A program made the position numbers and the translations under genes. A stretch of 64,000 bases of DNA from an uncultured Bacteroidota bacterium (lineage in GTDB: Bacteria > Bacteroidota > Bacteroidia > Bacteroidales > P3), in the NCBI GenBank assembly GCA_902775135.1, contig CACYKY010000004.1, positions 1 through 64,000 of the forward strand, written 5' to 3'. Positions 36,298-45,424 of this stretch are shown piece after piece. Each line of letters starts with the position of its first letter. The first letter of the stretch is position 1. Below the pieces are notes generated by a model, which had not been told where the DNA came from, did no database searches, and saw only the letters and a list, made by a program, of their open reading frames with translations.

Positions 36298-37542
36298 ATG
36301 AATGTTACGATAATCAATATCGGCGACGAACTACTCATCGGGCAGGTCGTCAACACCAATGCTTCGACCATGAGCCGCATGCTCATCGAGGCGGGTATGG
36401 ATGTGGGGGAAACGGTGGTCGTGGGAGACTCCCGCGACGCTATCTGGCAAGCGGTAGATGCCGCCATGCACTCGTCGGACGCCGTGCTGGTGACGGGCGG
36501 CTTGGGGCCAACAAAAGACGATATCACGAAGAAACTGTTGTGCGAATATTTCGGTTCCGAGCTGGTAGAGAGCGAGGTGGCGCTGGAGAATGTGCGCCGC
36601 ATCTTCGCCGTGCGCGGCTTCGAGCTGACGCCTGTCAACCGCGCACAAGCCCTCGTACCCAAATGCTGCGAGGTGCTCAACAATGACCTCGGGACGGCCC
36701 CCTGCATGTGGTTTGAGCGCGAGGGGCGGGTGTTGGTGTCGCTTCCGGGCGTGCCCTTCGAGATGGAGTGGCTCATGCGCAACCGCGTCGTTCCCAAGCT
36801 GCAGGAGGCCTTCCGGACGGAGACCATCGTCAACAAGAACATCCTCGTGCAGGGCATCGGCGAGAGCTTCCTCTCCGACCTCATCGAACCCTGGGAGCTG
36901 TCGCTGCCGGCGAACGTCAAGCTTGCCTACCTGCCCGTAGCGGGGATGACCAAGCTGCGCCTCACCGCCCACCTCCCACATAACTTTCCACTTTCCACTT
37001 TCCACTTTCCACTTAAAGGCCTCTACGAGCTGGCCGGGAAATATATCGTCGGCGAAGACTGCGAGACGCTGGCCGAGCTGGTGCACAAGACGTTGACCCA
37101 ACGCGGCCTCTCCTTGGCTACTGCCGAGAGCTGCACGGGGGGCACCATTGCCAGCCAGCTGACGGCAATGGCGGGTGCGTCGGCCTACTTCAAAGGCGGC
37201 GTGGTGGCCTACAGCAACGAGGTGAAAGAGAGCGCCCTCGGCGTGAAGCATGAGACCCTTGAGGCCCATGGAGCCGTGAGCGAGGAGACGGCGCGCGAGA
37301 TGGCCGAGGGGGTGCGCAGACGGATGAATGCCGACTACGCCATTGCCACCACAGGCATTGCGGGGCCCGACGGCGGCACCAAGGAGAAGCCTGTGGGCAC
37401 GGTGTGGATTGCCGTCAGCGGACACAAGGGCACCGAAGCCGCGCTGCTGAACTTCCCCGGACGACGGCGCCAACAGAACATCGACCGTACGGTCAACCAA
37501 GCATTCTCAATGTTAATCAAACAGCTATGTCGAAAGGACTGA
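36298..37542 (+). CDS. cinA: CinA: molybdopterin-binding-like domain plus nicotinamide-nucleotide amidase
   Basis: 414 residues. The N-terminal MoCF/CinA domain (1-165) has NIGDELLIGQVVNTNA and VLVTGGLGPTKDDITK. The C-terminal PncC domain (about 260-410) has LATAESCTGGTIASQLT with the catalytic Ser, then GGVVAYSNEVKESALGV and TGIAGPDGG. PncC deamidates nicotinamide mononucleotide in NAD recycling. A GGAAAGT repeat in reverse sense fills residues 229-240 ([11 protein letters not shown]), in the small middle domain between RLTA and the LYELAGKYIVGED segment, with total length close to normal CinA. Confidence 0.95.
   Translation: MNVTIINIGDELLIGQVVNTNASTMSRMLIEAGMDVGETVVVGDSRDAIWQAVDAAMHSSDAVLVTGGLGPTKDDITKKLLCEYFGSELVESEVALENVRRIFAVRGFELTPVNRAQALVPKCCEVLNNDLGTAPCMWFEREGRVLVSLPGVPFEMEWLMRNRVVPKLQEAFRTETIVNKNILVQGIGESFLSDLIEPWELSLPANVKLAYLPVAGMTKLRLTAHLPHNFPLSTFHFPLKGLYELAGKYIVGEDCETLAELVHKTLTQRGLSLATAESCTGGTIASQLTAMAGASAYFKGGVVAYSNEVKESALGVKHETLEAHGAVSEETAREMAEGVRRRMNADYAIATTGIAGPDGGTKEKPVGTVWIAVSGHKGTEAALLNFPGRRRQQNIDRTVNQAFSMLIKQLCRKD
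36983..37015. repeat. GGAAAGT repeat inside cinA
   Basis: Four and a half units in reverse sense (ACTTTCC), encoding Pro-Leu-Ser-Thr-Phe-His-Phe. Confidence 0.92.
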
Positions 37543-37904
37543 TAACCATCTTGATGCTCGTGGTGAGCAACGTCTTCATGACCTTCGCCTGGTATGGCAA
37601 CCTGAAGTTGCAGCAGATGAACATCATCAAAGACTGGCCGCTGATAGCCATCATCGCCCTGTCGTGGGGAATGGCCTTCTTCGAGTATTCCTTCATGATA
37701 CCGGCCAACCGCATCGGCAGCCAGATCACCGGGGGGCCGTTCTCGCTGATGGAGTTGAAAATCATCCAGGAATGTGTCTCGCTGCTGGTCTTCACGGTCA
37801 TCGTCGCCACCGTCTTCAAAGGCGAGCCCATCCGCTGGAACCACCTCGTCAGCTTCGGCTGCATCGTGCTGGCGGTGTTCTTCGCGTTTATGAAAACGAA
37901 ATAG
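37527..37904 (+). CDS. DUF486/DMT-type small membrane protein
   Basis: 125 residues with four membrane segments, no signal peptide. MTFAWYGNLK, the EYSFMIPANRIGS motif and LMELKIIQECVSLLVF are typical of the DUF486 group of small DMT-like membrane proteins; substrate unknown. The start at 37527 lies inside the end of cinA (16-bp overlap), which implies coupling. Confidence 0.88.
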   Translation: MSKGLITILMLVVSNVFMTFAWYGNLKLQQMNIIKDWPLIAIIALSWGMAFFEYSFMIPANRIGSQITGGPFSLMELKIIQECVSLLVFTVIVATVFKGEPIRWNHLVSFGCIVLAVFFAFMKTK

Positions 37905-37913
37905 CACAGCGCG

Positions 37914-38471
37914 ATGAGCAGCTCTCTTATGACACAGCTGATTGTCAGGTCTGTCCTGAACAAGATGGACAGTCGCAACCGGCAGCAGCCGCAACTGAAA
38001 GATTATGACAAGACCACTGTGTTCAAAGCCCGCGGCGGCGCCTGGTTCACGATTGTTCTCAGTTGCCTCATCATAGCGATGATGCTGTATTTGCTGATTT
38101 TCAGCGACCCTGACTTTTGGCTGTATGTAGTGTGCATATTCTGCATTGTTGTTTTCATCTTTATCCTACGCAAGAGTATCTCGATGCTCAAGGCACAGAT
38201 TATTGTGGGGCCGGAAGCGCTGGTGCTGGACGGCGCTATAGAATACACAACGAAAAGAAAAAGGTGGCATTGGTTGTCCGGAGGATTGGAAACAAGCGAC
38301 CTGGTGGTGGAGATACCGTGGAACAGCATCTCCCTTCTGGCAACCGATTTTCCCACGCTGGTAGTCAAGAACTATGCCAGAGAATGTTTCTTGATGGAGC
38401 TCGGTTACTTCGACATGAAGGTGACACGGGAAATCAGCAAATACCACAAAATAGAAGAAACGGTATTATGA
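37914..38471 (+). CDS. two-pass membrane protein with a PH-like domain, unknown
   Basis: 185 residues. Two adjacent membrane segments (about 43-63 and 67-86, [17 protein letters not shown] and [15 protein letters not shown]) separate a short cytoplasmic head from a C-terminal beta-rich part of about 95 residues ([17 protein letters not shown] then [11 protein letters not shown]), which looks like bacterial PH-type (DUF304-like) domains. No function can be given. It follows the DUF486 gene by 9 bp and overlaps the GH2 gene by four bases. Confidence 0.65.
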   Translation: MSSSLMTQLIVRSVLNKMDSRNRQQPQLKDYDKTTVFKARGGAWFTIVLSCLIIAMMLYLLIFSDPDFWLYVVCIFCIVVFIFILRKSISMLKAQIIVGPEALVLDGAIEYTTKRKRWHWLSGGLETSDLVVEIPWNSISLLATDFPTLVVKNYARECFLMELGYFDMKVTREISKYHKIEETVL

Positions 38472-40588
38472 TTATGAAAAAGATATGGATTTGTGTGTTG
38501 CCGCTGCTGTTGGCGGCCTGTAGCTCAAAGCTCGACATGGTGGAGCTGACCGAATGGGAGTTTGATTACAACGGCAAGTGGTATCCGGCAACGGTGCCGG
38601 GATTCATCCACACCGACTTGATGGCCAACGGACTCATTCCCGACCCGTATTATGGAACCAACGAGGACTCGGTGCGCTGGGTAGGCGACAGCGTATGGTT
38701 CTACGGGACCACCATCCGGAAAAGTGAACTGCCTGAGGGAGATACTCTCTGGCTAGTATTCGAGGGCCTTGCCGGGCAAGCCATACTAGTCATCAATGGC
38801 GAACTCATTGACGTGCCAGACAATATGTTCTGTCGGCATATATATCCTCTTGCCGACTTCCTACTTGGATTGGATGATAGCATACTATCAATAGGACTGT
38901 CGTTTTGGCCGACGTCCAATGCTCTTTTTCCCACTCTTGATGAGGAAACCTGTGAGGTATTGCCCAGCGATTCTGCCAAAGAAGCCTATTACGGCATTTC
39001 CCTGCCTGAGCGGCGCTCCTTCACGCGCATAGCGCCCTATCAGCAGGGCTGGGATTGGGGTCCCAAGCTGCCTACCTGCGGCATCTGGAAGCGGGTGTAT
39101 ATCACAAATAAGGGAGTGAAAGGGAGTGAAAAGGGAGTGAAAGGGAGTGAAAGGACAATAGAATTGCGTCAGGAGCGGGACTCCATCGGCCAGAGCTTCA
39201 CTTTCTACAAAGAGGGCAAGCCCATCTTCATCAAAGGTGCCAACTGGATACCCGTGCACTCTTTCCCGGTGCTGGACAGTGCCAACAAGGCAAGATACCA
39301 CTATCTGCTCTGTTCCGCCAAGGAGGCGGGATTCAATATGATAAGAGTATGGGGCGGAGGCATCTATGAGCACGACTACTTCTACGACCTCTGCGACTCG
39401 CTTGGAATCATGGTGTGGCAAGATTTTATGTTCGCTGGCACCCCCTACCCCGACAGTCCCAAAATGTTGGAAAGCATCCGCAAGGAAGCACGCCAGCAGG
39501 TGAGCCGTCTAGCAAAGCATCCCTGCATCGTCCTCTGGTGCGGCAACAACGAGGTGAAGAACGGTTGGGAAGACTGGGGCTGGCAAGGACAATTCAACTG
39601 GACACCCGAACAGCGCGCCCGTCTGGAGAAGGCTATGGACACCATCTTCGGCTATCCTAGCACTTCCACTAACTCCAGTTCCTCCAGCATCCTTGCGCAG
39701 GCGGTAAGGGATTGCGACCCGATGCAGCGACCCTATATCACCACTTCGCCGCTCTACGGCTGGGGACATCCCGAGTGCGTCACCCATGGCGACAGCCACT
39801 ATTGGGGCGTCTGGTGGGGCGAGTTGCCCTTCGAGGTGTACAAGGAGAAGACGGGACGCTTCATGAGCGAATACGGCTTCCAGAGTTATCCGATGATGAG
39901 CACCATCCGTCAGTTCTGTCCCGAGGAGCAGCTCAATATCGACTCCCCCACCCTTCGCAGCCACCAAAAGCACGGTCGTGGCCGGGAGATTATCGACAAG
40001 GCCATGAGGCAATACTATGGTTTCGATAGCCGCAGCCTCTCGTTGGAGAACTACGCCTACGTCAGCCAGCTGCTGCAGGCTTGGGGCGTGGGTTACGGCA
40101 TCTATCAGCACATTTCCCAACAGCCCCATTGTATGGGCACCCTCTACTGGCAACTCAACGACTGCTGGCCCGTAGCCTCGTGGAGCAGTATTGACTACTA
40201 TGGCAACTGGAAGGCGCTGCACTACCGGGCGCAAGAACTTTTTCAAGCGGAAAGTGGAAAGTGGAAAGTGGAAAGTGAAAAATGGGAGGAGTATTATAGT
40301 ATTTATCCCAAGGACCGTCAATATCCCGACCCGAAATACACTATTGGGCAGGCGTGGCAGAGCGACGGCAAGCTGACGGTGACGCTGAAAGCCCTAAGCG
40401 ACCTCTACGACGTATACATTGACACCGACCCGCACATCAACGGCCACTTCACGCGCAACTTCGTCGACCTCCATGAAGGGCAGACGCTGCGCACCGTCTT
40501 CATACCCACCGACCCCAAGGCCGATGTGCGAAGGGTGAAAATAAAAGTGAAAACGCTAAACGAGATCTACCGTTACAACGGCAAGTAA
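38468..40588 (+). CDS. GH2-family beta-mannosidase-like lipoprotein lacking a middle domain
   Basis: 706 residues. Lipoprotein signal (LLLAACSS), then the GH2 sugar-binding domain (about 30-205, ending in [17 protein letters not shown]), then directly the catalytic barrel (from about 240, [14 protein letters not shown]) with acid/base E362 in GNNEVKNGW and nucleophile E468 in [10 protein letters not shown]. The immunoglobulin-like domain expected between the two, about 90-100 residues, is missing. In its place is a GGGAGTGAAA repeat (residues 215-229, [15 protein letters not shown]). A GGAAAGT repeat follows at 594-606. Most relatives are about 850 residues. The start overlaps the previous gene (ATGA). 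Confidence 0.92.
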   Translation: MIMKKIWICVLPLLLAACSSKLDMVELTEWEFDYNGKWYPATVPGFIHTDLMANGLIPDPYYGTNEDSVRWVGDSVWFYGTTIRKSELPEGDTLWLVFEGLAGQAILVINGELIDVPDNMFCRHIYPLADFLLGLDDSILSIGLSFWPTSNALFPTLDEETCEVLPSDSAKEAYYGISLPERRSFTRIAPYQQGWDWGPKLPTCGIWKRVYITNKGVKGSEKGVKGSERTIELRQERDSIGQSFTFYKEGKPIFIKGANWIPVHSFPVLDSANKARYHYLLCSAKEAGFNMIRVWGGGIYEHDYFYDLCDSLGIMVWQDFMFAGTPYPDSPKMLESIRKEARQQVSRLAKHPCIVLWCGNNEVKNGWEDWGWQGQFNWTPEQRARLEKAMDTIFGYPSTSTNSSSSSILAQAVRDCDPMQRPYITTSPLYGWGHPECVTHGDSHYWGVWWGELPFEVYKEKTGRFMSEYGFQSYPMMSTIRQFCPEEQLNIDSPTLRSHQKHGRGREIIDKAMRQYYGFDSRSLSLENYAYVSQLLQAWGVGYGIYQHISQQPHCMGTLYWQLNDCWPVASWSSIDYYGNWKALHYRAQELFQAESGKWKVESEKWEEYYSIYPKDRQYPDPKYTIGQAWQSDGKLTVTLKALSDLYDVYIDTDPHINGHFTRNFVDLHEGQTLRTVFIPTDPKADVRRVKIKVKTLNEIYRYNGK
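39111..39154 (+). repeat. GGGAGTGAAA repeat at a domain junction in the GH2 gene
   Basis: Four units; the second has an extra A. Without that A the third unit would read TGA in frame. The units translate as Gly-Val-Lys-Gly-Ser-Glu-Lys. Confidence 0.92.
40247..40284 (+). repeat. GGAAAGT repeat inside the GH2 gene
   Basis: Four units plus degenerate edges, read in the sense direction (Glu-Ser-Gly-Lys-Trp-Lys-Val), between the catalytic barrel and the C-terminal beta domain. Confidence 0.92.
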
Positions 40589-41193
40589 ATCACCTTCTTG
40601 GTCTCGAAGAACTCCTCTTCGAAGAAGTCGCTAATGTCCCAAGTCTTCACCTTGTGGCGGAAGGCGAACAGCTCGTTGGTCAAGTCGCCGCCCTTGAGGT
40701 AGAGGATGCCGTTGTGCAGTTTGTTGTACTGAGACTTGGAGATTTTCTTTTTTACCCAGGGGACGAACTCGCCCAGCGTGGTGACGGCGCGGGAGACGAC
40801 GAAGTCGTACTCACCGTCGAGCATCTCGGCACGGATTTGCATAGCCTTGCTGTTGGACAAGCCCAGACGGTCGATGACATCGTTTACCACCTTGATTTTC
40901 TTACCGATGGAGTCAATCAGCGTGAAGCGTGCATCGGGGAACATGATGGCAAGTGGGACTCCGGGGAAGCCGCCGCCGGTACCCACGTCGAGGACCTCGG
41001 ACATGGGAGCGAAGCCCATCACCTTAGCGATGGCCAAGGAATGCAGCACGTGGTGCTCATAGAAATGCTCCATATCCTTGCGAGAAATGACATTGATCTG
41101 TGCATTCCATTCCTCGTAGAGAGGCAACAGAGCGGCAAACTGCTCACGCTGCCGCTCTGTAAGGTTGGGGAAATATTTCAGAATGATATCCAT
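40573..41193 (-). CDS. rsmG: 16S rRNA (guanine-527-N7)-methyltransferase
   Basis: 206 residues. The SAM-binding motif [15 protein letters not shown] (about 68-82) and the following [14 protein letters not shown] are characteristic of RsmG, as is [13 protein letters not shown]. It methylates G527 in the 530 loop of 16S rRNA. The stop region overlaps the 3' end of the convergent GH2 gene by 16 bp. It starts at the final base of rpoD, so the two are translationally coupled. Confidence 0.96.
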   Translation of the reverse strand: MDIILKYFPNLTERQREQFAALLPLYEEWNAQINVISRKDMEHFYEHHVLHSLAIAKVMGFAPMSEVLDVGTGGGFPGVPLAIMFPDARFTLIDSIGKKIKVVNDVIDRLGLSNSKAMQIRAEMLDGEYDFVVSRAVTTLGEFVPWVKKKISKSQYNKLHNGILYLKGGDLTNELFAFRHKVKTWDISDFFEEEFFETKKVIYLPL

Positions 41194-42053
41194 TAGAGAT
41201 AGGCTTTCAGATGCTTGCTCTTGCTGCTGGTCTTGAGGCGCTTGATGCCCTTCTCTTTAATTTGGCGGACACGTTCGCGGGTGAGGTTGAACTTCATGGC
41301 GATCTCGTCCAAGCTCAGGGGGTGAGGCAGGCCGATGCCGAAGTACATCTTGATGACCTCGCGCTCGTACTCGGTGAGTGTGGAAAGCGAGCGCTCGATC
41401 TCCTGCGAGAGACTCTCCTGCATGAGTTTGCTGTCGGTGGGGGGAGTGTCCTCGTTGGGGAGGACATCGACGAAATTGACATCCTCGTCGCTGGCGAGAG
41501 GAGCGTCGATGCTCACATGGCGGCCGCTGATACCCATGATAGCCTTGATTTTATCCTCGGGGATATCGAGTAGTTCGGCCAGTTCTTCCTCTGAAGGCGG
41601 ACGTTCGAGCTGCTGTTCCAGTTTGGAGATCTCTTTCTTCAACTTGTTGAGAGCGCCCAGCTGGTTGCTCGGCAGACGAACGATGCGGCTGTTTTCGGCG
41701 ATGGCCTGGAGGATGCTTTGGCGGATCCACCACACGGCGTAGGAGATGAACTTGAAACCACGCGTCTCGTCGAAGCGCTTGGCAGCCTTGATGAGTCCCA
41801 CATTGCCTTCGTTGATGAGGTCGGGCAGGGAAAGACCTTGGTTCTGATACTGCTTGGCCACGGACACGACGAAACGGAGGTTAGCCTTGGTCAGACGCTC
41901 CAAAGCAGCCTGGTCGCCCTGCTTGATGCGCTGCGCCAGCTGGACCTCCTGTTCGGGGGTCAGCAGCTCCTCGCTGCAGATATCCTGCAAGTACTTGTCC
42001 AACGACTTGATGTCGCGGTTGGTAATGGAATGCGTAATCTTTAGTTGTCTCAT
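41193..42053 (-). CDS. rpoD: primary RNA polymerase sigma factor, Bacteroidetes type
   Basis: 286 residues, the short form typical of Bacteroidetes primary sigma factors (no region 1.1). Region 1.2 ([20 protein letters not shown]), region 2 ([20 protein letters not shown], then [15 protein letters not shown]), region 3 ([21 protein letters not shown]) and region 4 ([16 protein letters not shown], then [20 protein letters not shown]) are all present. This protein should read the TTTG/TAnnTTTG promoters noted in the window. It is followed by rsmG with a one-base overlap. Confidence 0.97.
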   Translation of the reverse strand: MRQLKITHSITNRDIKSLDKYLQDICSEELLTPEQEVQLAQRIKQGDQAALERLTKANLRFVVSVAKQYQNQGLSLPDLINEGNVGLIKAAKRFDETRGFKFISYAVWWIRQSILQAIAENSRIVRLPSNQLGALNKLKKEISKLEQQLERPPSEEELAELLDIPEDKIKAIMGISGRHVSIDAPLASDEDVNFVDVLPNEDTPPTDSKLMQESLSQEIERSLSTLTEYEREVIKMYFGIGLPHPLSLDEIAMKFNLTRERVRQIKEKGIKRLKTSSKSKHLKAYL

Positions 42054-42295
42054 ACTACACCTTTAATTTAAACACCATTTTTGACCCTATAACGCAGAAA
42101 AAACGAAAATGTTACGTCTACTTCAATTTTTTTTTCTCCGCATGTTCATTTTTAACATTTTCACACACCATTGTCGCAGACGGCACCTCAAAATGCGCAG
42201 CGAGCCACACACGCGATAGGACTGATACACAAACAGATGCACGGCCCTCGGAAAAATATATCCAAAAAAGAGAAAATTCCTTTCGAAAAAATGTG

Positions 42296-42303
42296 TATCT
42301 TTG
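42296..42303 (+). promoter_or_regulatory. -7 promoter box for the 42341 lipoprotein
   Basis: TATCTTTG with 37 bp to the ATG at 42341. Confidence 0.75.
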
Positions 42304-42340
42304 CATCGTGAAAAAAGACAAATAAAAAAAATAGTAGAAG

Positions 42341-42808
42341 ATGAAAAAGATTCTCCTTTCCCTGCTTGTCGCCGCCGCAATGGGCCTGACAGCGACCTCC
42401 TGCACCAAGGAGGTGTACATTGAGAGTTCCGGCACGCGAGTTGCCGAAGTCACCGTCAATTACGACGATTGGGAGCAAGACGACCCCGATGTCAACTATG
42501 TCTATTGTACTGTTGACTGGGATGTCCTCTCGGAGCATGTGATCTACGACGGCAATGTCAATGTCTATGTCTACGAAGGTGGGCGCCAGAACCCGCTGCC
42601 GTATGTCTACCCCATCTCTGTGGACTACGATGATGGGACCACCGGTGTTGTGGGCGAGAACCTGCGCTTCGACATGGAAGAGGGGCGCATCACCCTGATC
42701 ATGCAGGACCTCGACGGCTTCAAGCCGCAAATCAGCCGTTCGAATACGCCGAAGATGGTCTTCCGCATTGTGGCCACTGCTCCTGTGAACTATATCATCA
42801 ACGACTGA
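42341..42808 (+). CDS. small lipoprotein of unknown function
   Basis: 155 residues. Signal with lipobox LTATSC (cysteine at about 21), then VYIESSGTRVAEVTVNYDDW and alternating acidic, tyrosine-rich segments (DDPDVNYVYCTVDWDVL). It resembles the beta-rich small lipoproteins often found alone in Bacteroidales. It has its own promoter and is monocistronic: repeats and a terminator follow. Confidence 0.75.
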   Translation: MKKILLSLLVAAAMGLTATSCTKEVYIESSGTRVAEVTVNYDDWEQDDPDVNYVYCTVDWDVLSEHVIYDGNVNVYVYEGGRQNPLPYVYPISVDYDDGTTGVVGENLRFDMEEGRITLIMQDLDGFKPQISRSNTPKMVFRIVATAPVNYIIND

Positions 42809-42830
42809 TTAGTGATTGGGAATTTATGTA

Positions 42831-42876
42831 GGGAGTGAGAGGGAGTGAGAGGGAGTGAGAGGACAAATGCGTTATT
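42831..42876 (+). repeat. GGGAGTGAGA array with GGACAAATGCGTTAT tail
   Basis: Three perfect 10-bp units followed by the tail GGACAAATGCGTTAT. The same array and tail occur in reverse at 50843-50900, and with a shorter tail at 49734-49787. AGTGATT/GGTGAAT units flank it on both sides. Confidence 0.9.
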
Positions 42877-42909
42877 GGTGAATGGTGAATAGATAGTGAT
42901 TATTGAATT

Positions 42910-42948
42910 CAAAGAAGGAAGCCGCCTTGAGGGCGGCTTCCTTCTTTT
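42910..42948. terminator. bidirectional rho-independent terminator
   Basis: A 16-bp stem AAAGAAGGAAGCCGCC/GGCGGCTTCCTTCTTT (42910-42925 with 42931-42946), loop of five, with T-runs on both strands. It separates the lipoprotein and folD, which converge. Confidence 0.92.
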
Positions 42949-42968
42949 ATTGACTACCCAGGGGGGGC

Positions 42969-43847
42969 TTAGCGGCCCTCGTGGCGGTGATAGGCGGCGA
43001 GGGTATTCTGGAGGAGGCTGACGATGGTCAGGGGACCCACACCGCCGGGCACGGGGGTCACCCAGCTGCAGAGGGGGTCCACCTCGTCGTGCTTCACATC
43101 GCCGATGACGCGGTAGCCGTTCTTCTTGGAGGCGTCGGCCACGCGATGGATACCGACGTCGACCAGCACGGCGCCGGGCTTCACCATATCGGCGGTGACG
43201 AACTCGGGCTTGCCGATGGCGACGACGAGGATGTCGGCCTGGAGGGTGAGCTCCTTGAGATTGGTGGTTTTGCTGTGGCACATGGTGACGGTGCAGTCGA
43301 ACCCCTTACGGCTCAAGAGGTTGGCGGCGGGGGTGCCGACGATGTTGGAACGGCCGAGCACGACACAGTGCTTGCCGGCGGTCTCGATGCCGTAACGCTT
43401 GAGGAGCGTGCAGATACCCATGGGGGTAGCGGGGACGAAACACTCTTCGCCGAGCACCATACGGCCGATATTGACGGGAGTGAAGCCGTCGACATCCTTG
43501 TCGGGCGAGATAGCGTTGATCACCTTTTGCTCGTTGATGTGCTTAGGCAGGGGGAGCTGTACGATGAACCCGTCGATGTCGGGGTCGTTGTTGAGGAAGT
43601 CGATAGTTTCGAGCAGCTGCTGCTCTGTGGTATTCTCGCTCATGCGGTAGACGCTGGAGGTGAAGCCCACCTCATGGGAGGACTTCTCCTTGTTGGCGAC
43701 GTAGGTCATGCTGGCGCCGTCCTCGCCGACGATTACTGCTGCCAGATGGGGAGCGCGGTGCCCCTGCTGGGTAAGGGCGCGGACCTCGTTGGCTATTTCG
43801 TCCTTGATTTGCAAGGCCATTGCCTTGCCATCCAATAACTGTGTCAT
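42969..43847 (-). CDS. folD: bifunctional methylenetetrahydrofolate dehydrogenase/cyclohydrolase
   Basis: 292 residues. [13 protein letters not shown] holds the catalytic Lys, [12 protein letters not shown] and [12 protein letters not shown] are the substrate-side signatures, and [17 protein letters not shown] plus [11 protein letters not shown] the NADP-binding signatures. It interconverts methylene-THF and formyl-THF. It lies 15 bp after ffh on the same strand, so the two probably share a transcript. Confidence 0.97.
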   Translation of the reverse strand: MTQLLDGKAMALQIKDEIANEVRALTQQGHRAPHLAAVIVGEDGASMTYVANKEKSSHEVGFTSSVYRMSENTTEQQLLETIDFLNNDPDIDGFIVQLPLPKHINEQKVINAISPDKDVDGFTPVNIGRMVLGEECFVPATPMGICTLLKRYGIETAGKHCVVLGRSNIVGTPAANLLSRKGFDCTVTMCHSKTTNLKELTLQADILVVAIGKPEFVTADMVKPGAVLVDVGIHRVADASKKNGYRVIGDVKHDEVDPLCSWVTPVPGGVGPLTIVSLLQNTLAAYHRHEGR

Positions 43848-43862
43848 ATATCGTTTGATTTT

Positions 43863-45182
43863 TTATCTTCTTTTTCTCATGGGCAGCTTGCCGCCGTTCT
43901 TGGTCACCATGCGCATCATCTTGCGGGTGTCGTCGAACTGCTTGAGGAAGCGGTTGAGCTCCTGTATGGAGCGGCCGCTGCCGGCGGCGATGCGCTGCTT
44001 GCGGCTGCCGTTGAGACAGGAGGGGTGCTGGCGTTCGTAGGGAGTCATGCTGGCGATCATGGCCTCGATGGGGACGAAGGCGTCGTCGGAGATCTCCACG
44101 TTGCGTGTGAGTTTATCCATACCGGGGATCATTCCCACGAGATCCTTCATGGAGCCCATCTTCTTGATTTGGGCGATCTGGGAGAGGAAATCCTCGAAGT
44201 TGTATTCGTTGTGGATGAGCTTCTTCTGGATTTTGCGAGCCTCCATCTCGTCGTACTGCTCCTGGGCGCGTTCGACGAGGCTGACGACGTCGCCCATGCC
44301 GAGGATGCGGTTGGCCATGCGGTCGGGGTGGAACACATCGAGTGCATCCATTTTCTCGCCGATACCGACGAACTTGATGGGCTTTTGGACGGTGTAGCGG
44401 ATGGTGAGCGCGGCACCGCCGCGGGTGTCGCCGTCAAGCTTGGTGAGCACCACACCGTCGAAATCAATGCGGTCGTTGAAGGCTTTGGCCGTGTTGACGG
44501 CATCCTGACCGGTCATCGAGTCGACCACGAAGAGTGTTTCCTGCGGCTGCAGTTCCTTCTTCAGGGCTGCAATCTCGTCCATCATCTCCTCATCGACGGC
44601 CAGACGGCCGGCGGTATCGACAATAACCACGTTGTAGCCGCGTCCTTTGGCCTCATTGATAGCGTGTTTGGCAATCTCGACGGGATTGCGGTTGCCTTCC
44701 TCGGTGTAGACCGGCACCTGCACCTGCTCGCCCAGCGTCTGCAATTGGCTGATAGCGGCGGGACGGTAGACGTCGCCAGCCACCAGCATCACGCTCTTGC
44801 CCTTCTTGGTCTTCAAGTAGTTGGCCAACTTGGCGCTGAAGGTGGTCTTACCGGAACCTTGCAGACCGGCGATGAGCACGATGGCGGGCTGACCTTTGAC
44901 GTTGATTTCCACCGCCTCGGAGCCCATGAGCTTCGTAAGTTCCTCGTGCACAATCTTGACCATCAGCTGGCCAGGCTCGATGCTCTGGATGACGTTGCGA
45001 CCTAGGGCTTCGGCCTTCACCTTGTCGGTGAATTCCTTGGCGATGGGATAGCTTACGTCGGCATCCAAGAGGGCTTTGCGCACCTCCTTGACGGTCTCGG
45101 CGACGTTGATATCGGTGATGGACCCTTTGCCGCGAAGGGTGTGTAACGCTTTCTCTATCTTGCTACTAAGGTTCTCGAACAT
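43863..45182 (-). CDS. ffh: signal recognition particle protein Ffh (SRP54)
   Basis: 439 residues. N domain (1-85), G domain with GLQGSGKTTFSAKL (about 107-120), DTAGRLAVDEEMM and TKLDGDTRGG, and an M domain (about 320-430, MGSMKDLVGMIPGMDKL, RIAAGSGRSIQELNRFLKQF) with the SRP RNA-binding GSG motif. It targets nascent membrane and secretory proteins to the translocon. A TATCTTTG promoter lies 28 bp upstream; folD follows. Confidence 0.97.
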   Translation of the reverse strand: MFENLSSKIEKALHTLRGKGSITDINVAETVKEVRKALLDADVSYPIAKEFTDKVKAEALGRNVIQSIEPGQLMVKIVHEELTKLMGSEAVEINVKGQPAIVLIAGLQGSGKTTFSAKLANYLKTKKGKSVMLVAGDVYRPAAISQLQTLGEQVQVPVYTEEGNRNPVEIAKHAINEAKGRGYNVVIVDTAGRLAVDEEMMDEIAALKKELQPQETLFVVDSMTGQDAVNTAKAFNDRIDFDGVVLTKLDGDTRGGAALTIRYTVQKPIKFVGIGEKMDALDVFHPDRMANRILGMGDVVSLVERAQEQYDEMEARKIQKKLIHNEYNFEDFLSQIAQIKKMGSMKDLVGMIPGMDKLTRNVEISDDAFVPIEAMIASMTPYERQHPSCLNGSRKQRIAAGSGRSIQELNRFLKQFDDTRKMMRMVTKNGGKLPMRKRR

Positions 45183-45209
45183 AGTCTACACTGCATTATT
45201 TTTCCGTTG

Positions 45210-45217
45210 CAAAGATA
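45210..45217 (-). promoter_or_regulatory. -7 promoter box for ffh
   Basis: Minus strand TATCTTTG, 28 bp before the ffh start. Confidence 0.75.
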
Positions 45218-45308
45218 CAAAAAAAATTTGAATCTATAAAACAAAAAAAACTTCCCTAAAAACAATAGCCACCCACAAAGCACTAACCACCTGACAACCA
45301 CCTACCAT

Positions 45309-45380
45309 CTCCCTATCAACACCCTACCAACTCCTACCAGGTAGGAGTTGGTAGGGTGATGGGTGGGAGTTGATAGGGAG
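45309..45380. repeat. large imperfect palindrome between ffh and radA
   Basis: Inner arms CACCCTACCAACTCCTACC and GGTAGGAGTTGGTAGGGTG flank a 1-2-base centre; outer arms CTCCCTATCAAC (45309-45320) and GTTGATAGGGAG (45369-45380) pair after an 11-base bulge. The arms themselves are made of short TACCAACTCC-like units. A stable cruciform or hairpin on either strand. Confidence 0.85.
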
Positions 45381-45383
45381 ATA

Positions 45384-45405
45384 ATACTGATTTGGTGCTA
45401 GTTAG
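45384..45405 (+). repeat. 22-bp ATACTGATTTG...AGTTAG element, copy 2
   Basis: 19 of 22 positions match 34343-34364. It begins 4 bp after the palindrome at 45309-45380. Confidence 0.6.
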
Positions 45406-45424
45406 GGGACACCCTTTCCGTACC

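Noticed and set aside
38117..38467. Extended start of the GH2 gene
   Set aside because: It lies within the preceding membrane protein in another frame; the lipoprotein signal begins at 38468.
30191..40588. Polysaccharide utilisation locus around the GH2 gene
   Set aside because: No SusC/SusD, regulator or second glycosidase nearby; neighbours are housekeeping genes.
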